NCBI RefSeq assembly: GCF_000712055.1
Contig: NZ_JOOA01000002.1
Span: forward strand, 3,012,001 to 3,076,000
DNA length: 64,000 nucleotides
Reading direction: 5' to 3'
Source of the DNA: Ruminococcus sp. HUN007
GTDB taxonomy: Bacteria > Bacillota > Clostridia > Oscillospirales > Ruminococcaceae
In this document: piece after piece, positions 1 through 7,597 of the stretch
Position numbering within the stretch: the first letter of the stretch is position 1
Layout of the letters: the number at the start of each line of letters is the position of its first letter
Position numbers and translations under genes: made by a program
The notes under the pieces: generated by a model
Databases searched by the model: none
The model's input: only the letters and a program-made list of their open reading frames with translations
What the model was told of the DNA's origin: nothing

Positions 1-161
1 AGAGTGCACCGTCTCAGTCTGCTTCTTCAAACGTTCCGAAACGTCCGATTTCAGCAAGAGAAGCAAAGCAGCTTGCAAAAATAGATGCAAAGTTCAAGAA
101 AGATCTTATCTCAAGAGGTTTCAACCCTAACGAGATCAAGAACGGCAGAAGAGGAAAGTGA
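1..161 (+). CDS. C-terminal end of an unidentified protein (cut by window start)
   Basis: An open frame enters from the left edge and ends at TGA 159-161. It gives about 52 residues. The first part is Ser/Pro-rich (SAPSQSASSN) and the rest is Lys/Arg-rich, ending GFNPNEIKNGRRGK. The pattern looks like a flexible linker followed by a basic tail. I do not recognise the family. A strong hairpin follows 20 bases later, which fits the end of a transcription unit. Confidence 0.55.
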   Translation, partial: SAPSQSASSNVPKRPISAREAKQLAKIDAKFKKDLISRGFNPNEIKNGRRGK

Positions 162-180
162 CCTCCAGTATAAATAGAGA

Positions 181-214
181 ACAGCGCCCCGTTTCGAAAG
201 GAACGGGGCGCTGT
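181..214 (+). terminator. Strong hairpin after the partial gene
   Basis: A perfect 13-bp stem, ACAGCGCCCCGTT pairing with AACGGGGCGCTGT, closes an 8-base loop. There is no clear T-run on the plus side, so efficiency is uncertain, but its position 20 bases after a stop codon fits a terminator. Confidence 0.6.
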
Positions 215-238
215 CATCTGTACAGCTCATATCTGTAA

Positions 239-273
239 AAAACGCTGCGTGATATGTATAACACGCAGCGTTT
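239..273 (-). terminator. Terminator of the manA-glcK operon
   Basis: The stem AAACGCTGCGTG / CACGCAGCGTTT, read leftward, is followed by a run of T. It lies just downstream of the leftward glucokinase stop. Confidence 0.75.
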
Positions 274-296
274 AAATTTATAAAGTTATTGTACTG

Positions 297-1259
297 TTAC
301 TTTGCTACAGCGTTTCCAAGGAATGCAGCGCCGATAATACCAGCGTCGTTTCCGAGTTCAGCAATAACGATCTCTGTATTCTTTGCAAGTGATCTTGTGT
401 AAACTTCCTTTTTAACAAGTTCCTTTACAGGAAGAAGGAGAGGATCACCTTCATTGCATACGCCGCCGCCGATGCAGAGTATGTCAGGCTGGAAGATGTT
501 GATGATATTAGTGATACCTGCTGCGAGATATGTTATGTACTTGTCTACAACTTCCTTTGCAGACTTGTCGCCTGCACGCATAGCATCGAAAGGAGTTCTT
601 GCTGTTACCTTGCCGTTCTTCTCAGCTGAGAGCTTCCACATTACGCTGTCCTTGTCAGATTCCATAGCTTCCTTTGACATTCTGATAAGACCTGTAGCAG
701 ATGAGAATACTTCAAAACATCCCTTGCGTCCGCATGTACACTGAGGACCTGCAGGATCAATAACAATGTGGCCGAGTTCAGCACCGGCATTGTTTGAACC
801 GGAGTAGATCTTGCCGTCGATGATGATACCGCCGCCGACACCGGTTCCGAGTGTGATGCATATAGCGTTGTTTGCCTTCTTTGCAGCACCGGCAACAAAT
901 TCACCGTAAGCAGCTGCATTTGCGTCGTTTTCTATGTATACAGGCTTGTCAATGAGCTTGTGAATGTAATCTGCCATAGGAACATTGTCAAATCCTAGGT
1001 TGTTTGAATATACGATAACACCGTTGGCATTGTCCGCGATACCAGGAGTTCCTATACCTACCCATTCGATCTGATCCATTGAAAGTTCGGCTTTCTTTAC
1101 AGCTTCAATAGCTGTCTTTGCCATATCTTCACCGATCTCAGATGCAGGACGAGGACAGTTTGTCTTTGTTGACGTCTTTGCGATGATCTCATAGTTTTCG
1201 TTGACAACACCGGCAGATATGTTTGTACCGCCGAGGTCAATACCTACATAATACTTCAT
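297..1259 (-). CDS. glcK: ROK-family glucokinase
   Basis: A 320-residue protein of the ROK sugar-kinase family, likely phosphorylating cytosolic glucose to glucose-6-phosphate with ATP. Visible motifs: the phosphate loop DLGGTN at 8-13, the catalytic segment ENDANAAAYGE at 110-120, GTGVGGG at 138-144, GAELGH at 159-164, and the ROK zinc motif CTCGRKGCFE (Cys174, Cys176, Cys181, with His164). Length is normal for the family. The ATG is preceded by GGAGG at a good distance. The gene begins 20 bases after the manA stop, so the two appear co-transcribed leftward, which makes sense for entry of hexoses into glycolysis. Some ROK kinases prefer other sugars; the substrate is inferred. Confidence 0.9.
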   Translation of the reverse strand: MKYYVGIDLGGTNISAGVVNENYEIIAKTSTKTNCPRPASEIGEDMAKTAIEAVKKAELSMDQIEWVGIGTPGIADNANGVIVYSNNLGFDNVPMADYIHKLIDKPVYIENDANAAAYGEFVAGAAKKANNAICITLGTGVGGGIIIDGKIYSGSNNAGAELGHIVIDPAGPQCTCGRKGCFEVFSSATGLIRMSKEAMESDKDSVMWKLSAEKNGKVTARTPFDAMRAGDKSAKEVVDKYITYLAAGITNIINIFQPDILCIGGGVCNEGDPLLLPVKELVKKEVYTRSLAKNTEIVIAELGNDAGIIGAAFLGNAVAK

Positions 1260-1278
1260 TTGAATTTCCTCCGTTTAT

Positions 1279-2233
1279 TTAATCTATACGAGTTTTTATA
1301 ATAAGGCAGTTACCCGTGACGGCAGAACTGCCATAACCGGCTGGTATAAAAATGCTGTCGCCGTTTTTCAGATCCATGCTGATGCCCTGTCCTTCCAGAT
1401 GACCGTTTCCTTCAATCACAAGAAGATGCTCAAAGGAAGTACCGTCAGTAAGAAGATCTGCTTTCCGGCTAATGTTAAGCAGGTGTACTGTAAAAATACT
1501 GCATGAGGCAAGCAGTCTTGAAGAATAACCTTCATGCTGAATGGTTTCGAAGGCCGGAAGATTTTCGGCAGGACAAAGCTTTGTCACTTCGCACGCCTTG
1601 TCGATATGGAGATCGCGTTCCTTACCGTTTTTGTCTTTTCTTCCGTAGTCGTATATCCTGTAGGTGATATTTGAGTTCTGCTGTATTTCTGCAATGAGGA
1701 TGCCTTTTCCTATAGCATGCAGTGTACCGGCAGTAATAAAGAATACATCACCTTTTTTTACAGGTACCCGGTTTACTTTTTCAAGGAGAGTGCCTTCAGA
1801 TATCCTTTTCCGGAATTCATCCTTTGATATGTTTTCCTTCATTCCGAAAAGGAGAGATGCGCCTTCCTCACAGTCGATGACATACCACATTTCAGTTTTC
1901 CCGAAGCCGCCTTCATGAGTACGGGCATATGTGTCATCAGGATGCACCTGTACTGAAAGATCATCACATGCATCAATGAGCTTGACGAGAACAGGAAAAT
2001 CGCTGCAGTTTCTGCAGTTCGTTCCAAGGATCTCCGGACCGTTTTCAGCGATATAGTCCTTCAGCGTCTGGCCGGTTTCCGTAATTACGGAAGGCCCGTC
2101 TGCGTGACATGAAAGCTCCCAGCTTTCTGCTGTTTTTTTCGTATCCGCTGTCTTTGCCGAAATGATCGCGGAGTTTAGTACCTCCCCACAGATAATCCTT
2201 GCAGGCAGCAGTAAGTTTCAATGGTCGGATCAA
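1279..2233 (-). pseudogene. manA: Mannose-6-phosphate isomerase, class I, split by a frameshift
   Basis: Interconverts mannose-6-phosphate and fructose-6-phosphate. The N-terminal part (from TTG 2233, with GGAGGG about 10 bases upstream) reads CKDYLWGGTKLRDHFGK, typical of the short Firmicute ManA. It then leaves the family frame at a run of seven A (seven T at 2133-2139 on the plus strand). With six A the reading becomes KTAESWELSCH and joins the downstream frame, which holds the zinc-site segment QVHPDD, then GTLHAIGKGILIAEIQQ and YRIYDYGR. The repaired protein would be about 318 residues, the normal length. The gene may be genuinely broken, phase-variable, rescued by slippage, or a sequencing error. 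It precedes glcK in the same operon. Confidence 0.85.
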
Positions 2234-2315
2234 TGTTTTCTAACCCTCCCTCCATGCGGTAAATCATTTATAATTCTATCATAGAAGTACGGAAAAGTCA
2301 ATGTAAACATCATAA

Positions 2316-2374
2316 AAAGGAACCGCCGGCATGTATCAGCGTAGCGTTCTGATAACATGACCGGCAGTTCCTTT
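2316..2374 (-). terminator. Long imperfect hairpin, leftward terminator-like
   Basis: About 21 pairs with a few mismatches (GGAACCGCCGGCATGT... against ...ATGACCGGCAGTTCC) around a 9-base loop. Read leftward it is followed by CTTTTTATG. It could end transcripts that start at the riboswitch promoter near 3040, just before manA. Confidence 0.55.
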
Positions 2375-2379
2375 GAATA

Positions 2380-2618
2380 ATTAGGAAAAATTAGAATTAA
2401 AGAAGAATTTTTAGAATGTTATGTTTTAAGAATGATTTTTAAGTTTTTGAATTTTAGGTTTTTGAATTTTCAGGATTTTTTAAATTGTAAGAAGTTTTTG
2501 TTTTAAGAATGTTAAAAGAAAGGGTTTTGTGATTAAAAAATGAAAGGTAGTTTTCAGATTTTACAGATAAGTCTGAAGTCTGAGAAGAAAATCTGAAGAA
2601 TGACTTCCGTCATCCTTA
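2380..2618. other. AT-rich non-coding stretch with short T-rich near-repeats
   Basis: No convincing gene on either strand. The sequence repeats variants of TTTTAAGAATG, TTTTTAAG and TTTTTGAATTTT between 2386 and 2525. It lies between the hairpin at 2316 and the inverted repeat at 2619. Function unknown. Confidence 0.5.
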
Positions 2619-2663
2619 TATAGTGAACGTAAAAATGATTCCGATCATTTTACGTTCACTATA
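2619..2663. repeat. Inverted repeat TATAGTGAACGT ... ACGTTCACTATA
   Basis: Two 12-base arms (2619-2630 and 2652-2663) are exact inverse complements, and pairing extends inward through AAAA / TTTT. The same 12-mer recurs at 31355-31366 and 63728-63739. It may be an operator or the ends of a small element. Confidence 0.7.
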
Positions 2664-2693
2664 AATATTTTAAAGGACCGAAACTTCCTTGGC

Positions 2694-2890
2694 TTAACGT
2701 CCAGGGTAGAAATAAACCGTAATCCTCCGGTGAAAGTCCGAGCTCTTGACTTTTTCCCTGACTGACCCTTTTTCCTTATAAAAAGCGGTCAATGCTTTGA
2801 ATTCTTCTTTTTCCGTTAAGAATAATCTTTGCATCAGGAAAATCGGGAATCTGATGTATCCGGCTGTACGTACCGGAACAGAAACCAGAA
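2694..2890 (-). other. Possible decayed coding region downstream of the riboswitch
   Basis: Leftward frames here are short and start inside or next to the riboswitch, with no good ribosome site. One frame reads EKEEFKALTAFYKEKG and a second reads QELGLSPEDYGLFLPW, as if a longer gene had lost its frame. I do not recognise a family. It may equally be non-coding leader. Confidence 0.25.
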
Positions 2891-2896
2891 CCGAAG

Positions 2897-3006
2897 GCAG
2901 GCAACTGGCTGACAATTGCTGAACTTTGAAGCGTCTGAGTGGTGAGATTGCGTTCAGTTTAGCCCCTCTAGTTTTGCGTCACTGCCTTTCAGCAGCTTTG
3001 CCGTTA
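2897..3006 (-). promoter_or_regulatory. Cyclic-di-GMP-I (GEMM-I) riboswitch
   Basis: Read leftward, the stretch contains the GEMM-I landmarks in order: GGCAAAG, a short stem capped by GAAA (CTGCTGAAAGGCAG), the invariant GACGCAAA, then AGAGGGGCTAA. A second stem follows, closed by CTGAAC / GTTCAG, and the terminal GTCAGCCAGTTGCC pairs back with the opening GGCAA. This order and spacing match the cyclic-di-GMP class I aptamer. It sits directly below a strong leftward promoter. Two GGDEF proteins in this window could supply the ligand. No clear regulated gene follows. Confidence 0.8.
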
Positions 3007-3036
3007 GTCAAACGTTTCATTTCCTTCAATGACTAT

Positions 3037-3065
3037 AGTATAGCATGAAAACAGAAAATTGTCAA
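3037..3065 (-). promoter_or_regulatory. Sigma-A promoter for the riboswitch RNA
   Basis: TTGACA (3060-3065, leftward), a 17-base spacer and TATACT (3037-3042). It is close to consensus and about 25 bases upstream of the aptamer. Confidence 0.8.
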
Positions 3066-3213
3066 TAGATTTTTGAGAAAAAACAATCAGTTTATACAAA
3101 ATAAATAGTGTGAGATAGTTCTAATGATGCAGTACGCACAAATCAGAACTAAAAGAATAGATTTGTTTTTTTATAATTTTTAAAAACCTTATATCATGCG
3201 TCCGTCCGGTGTA

Positions 3214-3242
3214 TTGAAAAACAGATCCAAATATGATATGAT
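3214..3242 (+). promoter_or_regulatory. Promoter of the DUF2079 gene
   Basis: TTGAAA, a 17-base spacer, then TATGAT, about 80 bases upstream of the start codon. Confidence 0.6.
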
Positions 3243-3322
3243 AGTAATATGTGCAGATTTATGACACCTGAACAGTAATTTACGGGTGAACTGATCTGAC
3301 CAAAATATAACGGAGGATGTTC

Positions 3323-5398
3323 ATGTCAGAAACTACAAATGATTTAAATAATAAAGATACGGAGTCTGAAGAACTTGTCAGAGACACAGTGAATAACGAA
3401 AGTGCTGAAGAAATAACGGCATCTGAAGCTGCAGCAGCTGAAAGTAATGATGACGCGGAGAACCTGCAGGAGGAAAATTCTGCTGGTACGGCTGAAGCTG
3501 CAAAGGTAAGAACGTTCAGAGGTTCGATGAAAACTCTTTCAGACTGGTTTGTTTCTTTCATAAATGAAAACAATGCAGTCGCAAGGCTTATCGGACTGTT
3601 CATGATTTTCAGTTCAGTGGTTTTCATTAAAAATTACCATAAGGATCCGCGCATGAGGTTCTGGGAACTTCACAACGGTGATGCCTGGAAAGAATACAGC
3701 AGCAGCGTCGGAATTGGTAAAATGGCGGTTTTCATTGCCGTCGGGTTTGCTGCGGTTTCGCTTGTAAAACGTTTTGTTCCGAAACTGCGGAATTTTAAGT
3801 TTGACTCGCTTATACTGCTTTCCGGATCCCTTTTATTCGGAATATGTGCAGTCTGGAGAAATGACAGCAACCCGCTCAATGCGGTATTTTCATTCGGTAT
3901 AGTGCTTGTGGTCCTTGTGCTTCTGCACTGGTTCCTCGACACTGATGACTGTACGTTTATCCGTCGGATACCGAATATTGCCTACATAAGTATTCTTCTG
4001 ATCTGTGCGGCAGGTGTGGGCGGATATGTAGCATGGACTACTATCTGCAAGCACAGGATCTATCACACTGCAGTATTTGACCTTGGAATTTTCACGCAGA
4101 TGTATCATTCCATTGTCACACATTTTACTCAGGTGACTACATGTGAGCGCGGATATGATCTTTCTCATTTCGCAGTCCATTTTTCACCTATATATTATGT
4201 GCTTGCTCCGGTCTACTATCTGTTTCCTTCTCCTGAGACCCTCCTTGCAGCACAGGCTTTTCTTGCAGTAAGCGGCTTCATCCCGCTTTATAAGATATGC
4301 CGCGGACGCGGTTTTTCGAATGCGGTTACATTCCTTTTCGGTATCGTGTACATCTTTTCAGTATCAGTTATGTCACCGTGTTACTACGAATTTCACGAAA
4401 ATGCATTCCTTCCGCCTCTTCTTATGTGGTTCTTCTATGCGATCGAAAAAGAGAAAAAGGTGCTCATGTATGTGTTCATGGTACTTCTTCTCATGGTCAA
4501 GGAAGATGCTGCTCTGTATGTAATGTGTATCGGTCTTTACATGCTGTTCAGCGGAAAGAACAGAAAGCACGGCGCAATAATCTTCTGTGCAACTGCGGCA
4601 GTTTTCGTAAATGTTCTCGCTCTCATGAGCAAATACGGTGAAGGGGCAATGACAAACCGTACTTTCGGAAATCTTATGAGAAACTACGATTCCGGTTTCG
4701 GCGAAGTAATAAAGACAGCTCTTACCAACCCGATGTACTTTATCAATCAGTGTTTCCTTACCGGCGACGAGGAGAAGTTCTATGAAAAAATAGTATTCTT
4801 CACGGTAATGCTTCTTCCGCTGCTCTTCATGCCTTTCATTACAAAGAAGAGATCAAGACTGTTTCTTGTTGTTCCGTTTATCATAATGAATCTTGCCAGC
4901 GGATATCCGTACGCATCCAAATTCGATTACCAGTATGTTTTCGGTACAGCGACATGTCTTATTTATGCAGCAGTGATCAACGTTGCTGATCTTGATAAGA
5001 AGAGCATTAAGGAAATAGTTCCTCTTATGGCAGTCGCTTCGCTGATAATGTTCGCTGCAAATGATACCAACAAGCTTTATTATCCTGAAGTATACAAAAA
5101 CTATAAAGACAACAATGACAGGAAGAATGCTTTCTGTGAAGCAATTCCGGAAGATGCGTCACTTCTTGCCACACCGTTCCTTATTCCGCACTGTGCAAAC
5201 CGTGACAAGCTTTACGTGCTTGATGAGGGCTCCGCACCAAATCCGGATACGACCGACTTTGTTATTTTCGAGGACGGCAGCGAGGAGTGGAAGCAAAACA
5301 AGCGTGCTCTTCTTGAATCGGAAGGTTACACTGTTTATAACGAAGCAGAAGGACTTATCGTCATTTATGTAAGTCCGGACTACAATGTAAATAAATAA
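3323..5398 (+). CDS. DUF2079 polytopic membrane protein
   Basis: About 691 residues. An acidic Ser/Thr/Glu-rich cytosolic N-terminus of about 60 residues is followed by many hydrophobic segments. Family landmarks are HFAVHFSPIYYVLAP, the segment YEFHENAFLPPLLMWFFYAI and VKEDAALYV. These place it in DUF2079, which resembles GT-C-fold membrane glycosyltransferases; activity is not established. GGAGG at 3312-3316 runs straight into an ATG at 3317. The second ATG, six bases after the Shine-Dalgarno, is the better start. The gene stands alone behind its own promoter. The charged N-terminal extension is probably not part of the domain. Confidence 0.8.
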   Translation: MSETTNDLNNKDTESEELVRDTVNNESAEEITASEAAAAESNDDAENLQEENSAGTAEAAKVRTFRGSMKTLSDWFVSFINENNAVARLIGLFMIFSSVVFIKNYHKDPRMRFWELHNGDAWKEYSSSVGIGKMAVFIAVGFAAVSLVKRFVPKLRNFKFDSLILLSGSLLFGICAVWRNDSNPLNAVFSFGIVLVVLVLLHWFLDTDDCTFIRRIPNIAYISILLICAAGVGGYVAWTTICKHRIYHTAVFDLGIFTQMYHSIVTHFTQVTTCERGYDLSHFAVHFSPIYYVLAPVYYLFPSPETLLAAQAFLAVSGFIPLYKICRGRGFSNAVTFLFGIVYIFSVSVMSPCYYEFHENAFLPPLLMWFFYAIEKEKKVLMYVFMVLLLMVKEDAALYVMCIGLYMLFSGKNRKHGAIIFCATAAVFVNVLALMSKYGEGAMTNRTFGNLMRNYDSGFGEVIKTALTNPMYFINQCFLTGDEEKFYEKIVFFTVMLLPLLFMPFITKKRSRLFLVVPFIIMNLASGYPYASKFDYQYVFGTATCLIYAAVINVADLDKKSIKEIVPLMAVASLIMFAANDTNKLYYPEVYKNYKDNNDRKNAFCEAIPEDASLLATPFLIPHCANRDKLYVLDEGSAPNPDTTDFVIFEDGSEEWKQNKRALLESEGYTVYNEAEGLIVIYVSPDYNVNK

Positions 5399-5470
5399 GT
5401 AATTCCGCCGCGGACAGATGCTGAAATGGTGCCTGGCACAGGTGGATAAAATAGAAAGGAAGTTTTAAAA

Positions 5471-5773
5471 ATGGGAATCAATCTTGAAGAAATGGCAGCA
5501 AACATGGGCATCGATCCTGAAATGCTCGGCAAAGTAAAGGACGCAGCAGCATCAGGCGATTTCGCAGGCGCAATGGCAAGCATGTCAGGCGTTCTTGCTG
5601 AAAAAGGCATCGATGTGAACGCACTCAAGGACAAGGTGGACATGGACAAGATCATGGAAATGGCCAAGAATGTTGACCTTAAGGAAATGGCAAAGAACGT
5701 AGACCTTAAGGATATGTCACCGGACAAGCTCAAGGAAATGGCAAGCCAGCTCATGGGCGGGGACAAGAAGTAA
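5471..5773 (+). CDS. Small acidic helical protein of unknown function
   Basis: A 100-residue protein with AGAAAGGAAG upstream and a terminator downstream. It is rich in Met, Ala, Lys and Asp, with no signal peptide and no membrane segment. An internal near-repeat, MAKNVDLKE then MAKNVDLKD, occupies about residues 59-78, and the tail is GGDKK. The whole chain looks helical and amphipathic. I do not recognise a family. It follows the DUF2079 gene by 72 bases and could share its transcript. Codon use looks like that of well-expressed genes. Confidence 0.7.
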   Translation: MGINLEEMAANMGIDPEMLGKVKDAAASGDFAGAMASMSGVLAEKGIDVNALKDKVDMDKIMEMAKNVDLKEMAKNVDLKDMSPDKLKEMASQLMGGDKK

Positions 5774-5800
5774 TATCCCGACGGATCATTTAAGAAAAAA

Positions 5801-5840
5801 GGCCGCAGCCGCAGAGAAAATACTGTGACTGCGGTTTTTT
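5801..5840 (+). terminator. Rho-independent terminator
   Basis: GCCGCAGCCGCAG pairs with CTGTGACTGCGG and is followed by TTTTTT. It ends the DUF2079/small-protein unit. Confidence 0.8.
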
Positions 5841-5935
5841 CATGTGCAGAAAATTTTTTCAGAAAAAATGAACCTTTTCTGATCTGCGGTGGTATATGTA
5901 AGTGAAGTACTTCATTTAAAGAGAAAGGAGCAGCC

Positions 5936-6445
5936 TTGAAAGACAATACTGATATCAGTGAACATATAGAAAAATGCAGGGAACCGCTTACAAGACTTTG
6001 TCTGAGCCTCTGCGGGAATCATCATGATGCGGCTGACCTTTTTCAGGATACGTGTCTGAGGGCTTTCAGGTATTACAGAAATTATGATGAGTCGAAGGAA
6101 TTTAACAAGTGGATATTCAGTATCTGCGTAAATACCTACAAGTCGGGACTAAAGAAACTTTACAGAATGAAAAAAGTTGATTTTTCTTCTGTCGGGGAAC
6201 ATGACGACTTTTTTGCCGGAATTCCTGATACGCAGAATCCTGATTCCCGTGAGCAGTACAGGGCACTTGTAAAAGCAGTAAAGAAACTTCCGGAGAAATT
6301 TCATATCGTTATAGTGCTGAGATTTTTCAGCGACTTTACAGAAAAGGATATGGCGAAAATGCTCGGCATACCTGAGGGAACGGTCAAGTCAAGGATCAGC
6401 AAGGCAAAAAAACTTCTGAAAAAGGAGATGGAAAACGATGGCTGA
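5936..6445 (+). CDS. ECF-type RNA polymerase sigma factor
   Basis: A 169-residue sigma-70-family factor that directs RNA polymerase to specific promoters. Region 2 covers about residues 12-75 (LCGNHHDAADLFQDTCLRAFRYY). Region 4 covers about 110-165 (LPEKFHIVIVLRFFSDFTEKD, then the recognition helix around GIPEGTVKSRISKAKKLL). There is no region 1 or 3, as expected for ECF factors. The start is TTG at 5936, with AAAGGAG six bases upstream. It overlaps the next gene by eight bases, and that gene encodes a likely membrane anti-sigma factor. Its target may be the pair itself and the downstream lipoprotein gene; this is inference. Confidence 0.9.
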   Translation: MKDNTDISEHIEKCREPLTRLCLSLCGNHHDAADLFQDTCLRAFRYYRNYDESKEFNKWIFSICVNTYKSGLKKLYRMKKVDFSSVGEHDDFFAGIPDTQNPDSREQYRALVKAVKKLPEKFHIVIVLRFFSDFTEKDMAKMLGIPEGTVKSRISKAKKLLKKEMENDG

Positions 6446-7451
6446 AAAGATAACCGATGAACAGCTTGAAAGTATGCTTCGTGAGATGTACGGAACAAAG
6501 CTTTCTGAAAATGAACTTTTTCATGAAGATCTTTCAGCTGAGATGAACATAAAAATCAGTGAGGGCAGGAAGAAAAAAGGTATAAGAGTGATCAGAAATG
6601 CCGCAGTCGTATGTGCCGTTTTACTTTGTCTTGTCATGCCGTATCATTTCCTTTCAGAGATTGGAAAAGGTGATAAAGTGATTTCTGATTCTGAAATATC
6701 TGATAATGTGTATGATCTGTCTGAAGATCTTGATAAGCTAAGCGACTTTACCGGTGAAGATCTCCGTTCGTTTGATTTTGAAGTGATCACTCTGAAAAGC
6801 AGCTCTTACTACAGAAAGGTATCCGAAGGAGATGCGGGTGATGAGAAGGATGCTTTAAGGGACAGGATTTTCATGGAACTCGGCCTTGTTCCGTATGAAG
6901 AGACCGAAACGGATGGAAAAGCCCTTTTCATTCGCACGATAAATGACGGAAGCAGAACAGTTTACACAAGGCAGGCGTATCTTGTTGAATACGGCCGTGA
7001 CGGAGAGATCAGTCTGGAGGCATCAACGACCGAAAAGATATCTGAAGAACAGAACCTGATAATCACATCTTCAGATGTTTTTAAAGGTTTCGACAATGCT
7101 GACGGAGGATTTAAAAATCTGGTTTCCAGATTCCAGAGAAAGAATTTCGCTGTAAAATTCGACGGCGTCGAGATACGTAAGGAACTCGATACAGATGCAG
7201 AGCAAAGCGTGGAAACCGAAAGCATCTGTGCAGTCCTGCTCAAAGAAGGAAAGCTTCAGCCGGTGGCAGTTTATTCACTTGAATATACGGTAGAAGGAAA
7301 AGCACTTTCCGGTGAAAAAATGCCGGAGCAGATAACCGCAGAATATTCCGGCGGCATCACTTCCTACAGCGCCGTTCTTGCCTACGACTGCACTTATAAA
7401 AATTCCCTCAGAATAAATAATACAGAAAAAAACGGGTTATGGAATTTCTGA
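6438..7451 (+). CDS. Membrane anti-sigma-factor-like protein
   Basis: 337 residues. A cytosolic N-terminus of about 50 residues (a potential sigma-binding segment) is followed by one transmembrane helix at about 53-70 (NAAVVCAVLLCLVM) and a large extracytoplasmic domain of about 260 residues. It overlaps the sigma gene by eight bases, so the two are translationally coupled. I see no zinc-binding HxxxCxxC motif, so it is not a ZAS-type anti-sigma. The outer domain resembles Firmicute anti-sigma partners of the DUF4179 kind, but I am not sure. It likely holds the sigma factor at the membrane until an external signal arrives. Confidence 0.7.
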   Translation: MAEKITDEQLESMLREMYGTKLSENELFHEDLSAEMNIKISEGRKKKGIRVIRNAAVVCAVLLCLVMPYHFLSEIGKGDKVISDSEISDNVYDLSEDLDKLSDFTGEDLRSFDFEVITLKSSSYYRKVSEGDAGDEKDALRDRIFMELGLVPYEETETDGKALFIRTINDGSRTVYTRQAYLVEYGRDGEISLEASTTEKISEEQNLIITSSDVFKGFDNADGGFKNLVSRFQRKNFAVKFDGVEIRKELDTDAEQSVETESICAVLLKEGKLQPVAVYSLEYTVEGKALSGEKMPEQITAEYSGGITSYSAVLAYDCTYKNSLRINNTEKNGLWNF

Positions 7452-7459
7452 ACGGCTAA

Positions 7460-7567
7460 GGAAACGCTGATTTATTCATAAATCAACGTGGAGGCCGGGG
7501 CGAATCCCCGCAAATCCCGCCTTCGGAAATCCGGCAAAGCCGGATTTCCGATTTGATCAGTGTTTCC
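7460..7567 (+). repeat. 110-bp palindromic dispersed element, copy 1
   Basis: The ends are GGAAACGCTGATT and AATCAGTGTTTCC-like inverse complements. Inside are a small palindrome (GATTTATTCATAAATC), a GGGGCGAATCCCC hairpin and a longer hairpin, CGGAAATCCGGC / GCCGGATTTCCG. It lies between the anti-sigma gene and the lipoprotein gene, inside what may be one operon. Confidence 0.9.
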
Positions 7568-7597
7568 CTAAAAATAAATGTGAAAGGATGACTGAGT

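Noticed and set aside
454..1947. Rightward frames opposite glcK and manA
   Set aside because: Shadow frames with no ribosome site; the leftward frames match known families.
2380..2560. Replication origin or DnaA-box cluster in the AT-rich stretch
   Set aside because: No TTATCCACA-type boxes seen and no dnaA or dnaN nearby.
2701..2790. A second riboswitch or group II intron piece (GGTGAAAGTCC on the plus strand)
   Set aside because: Only a short string matches; no further conserved intron or riboswitch elements are present.
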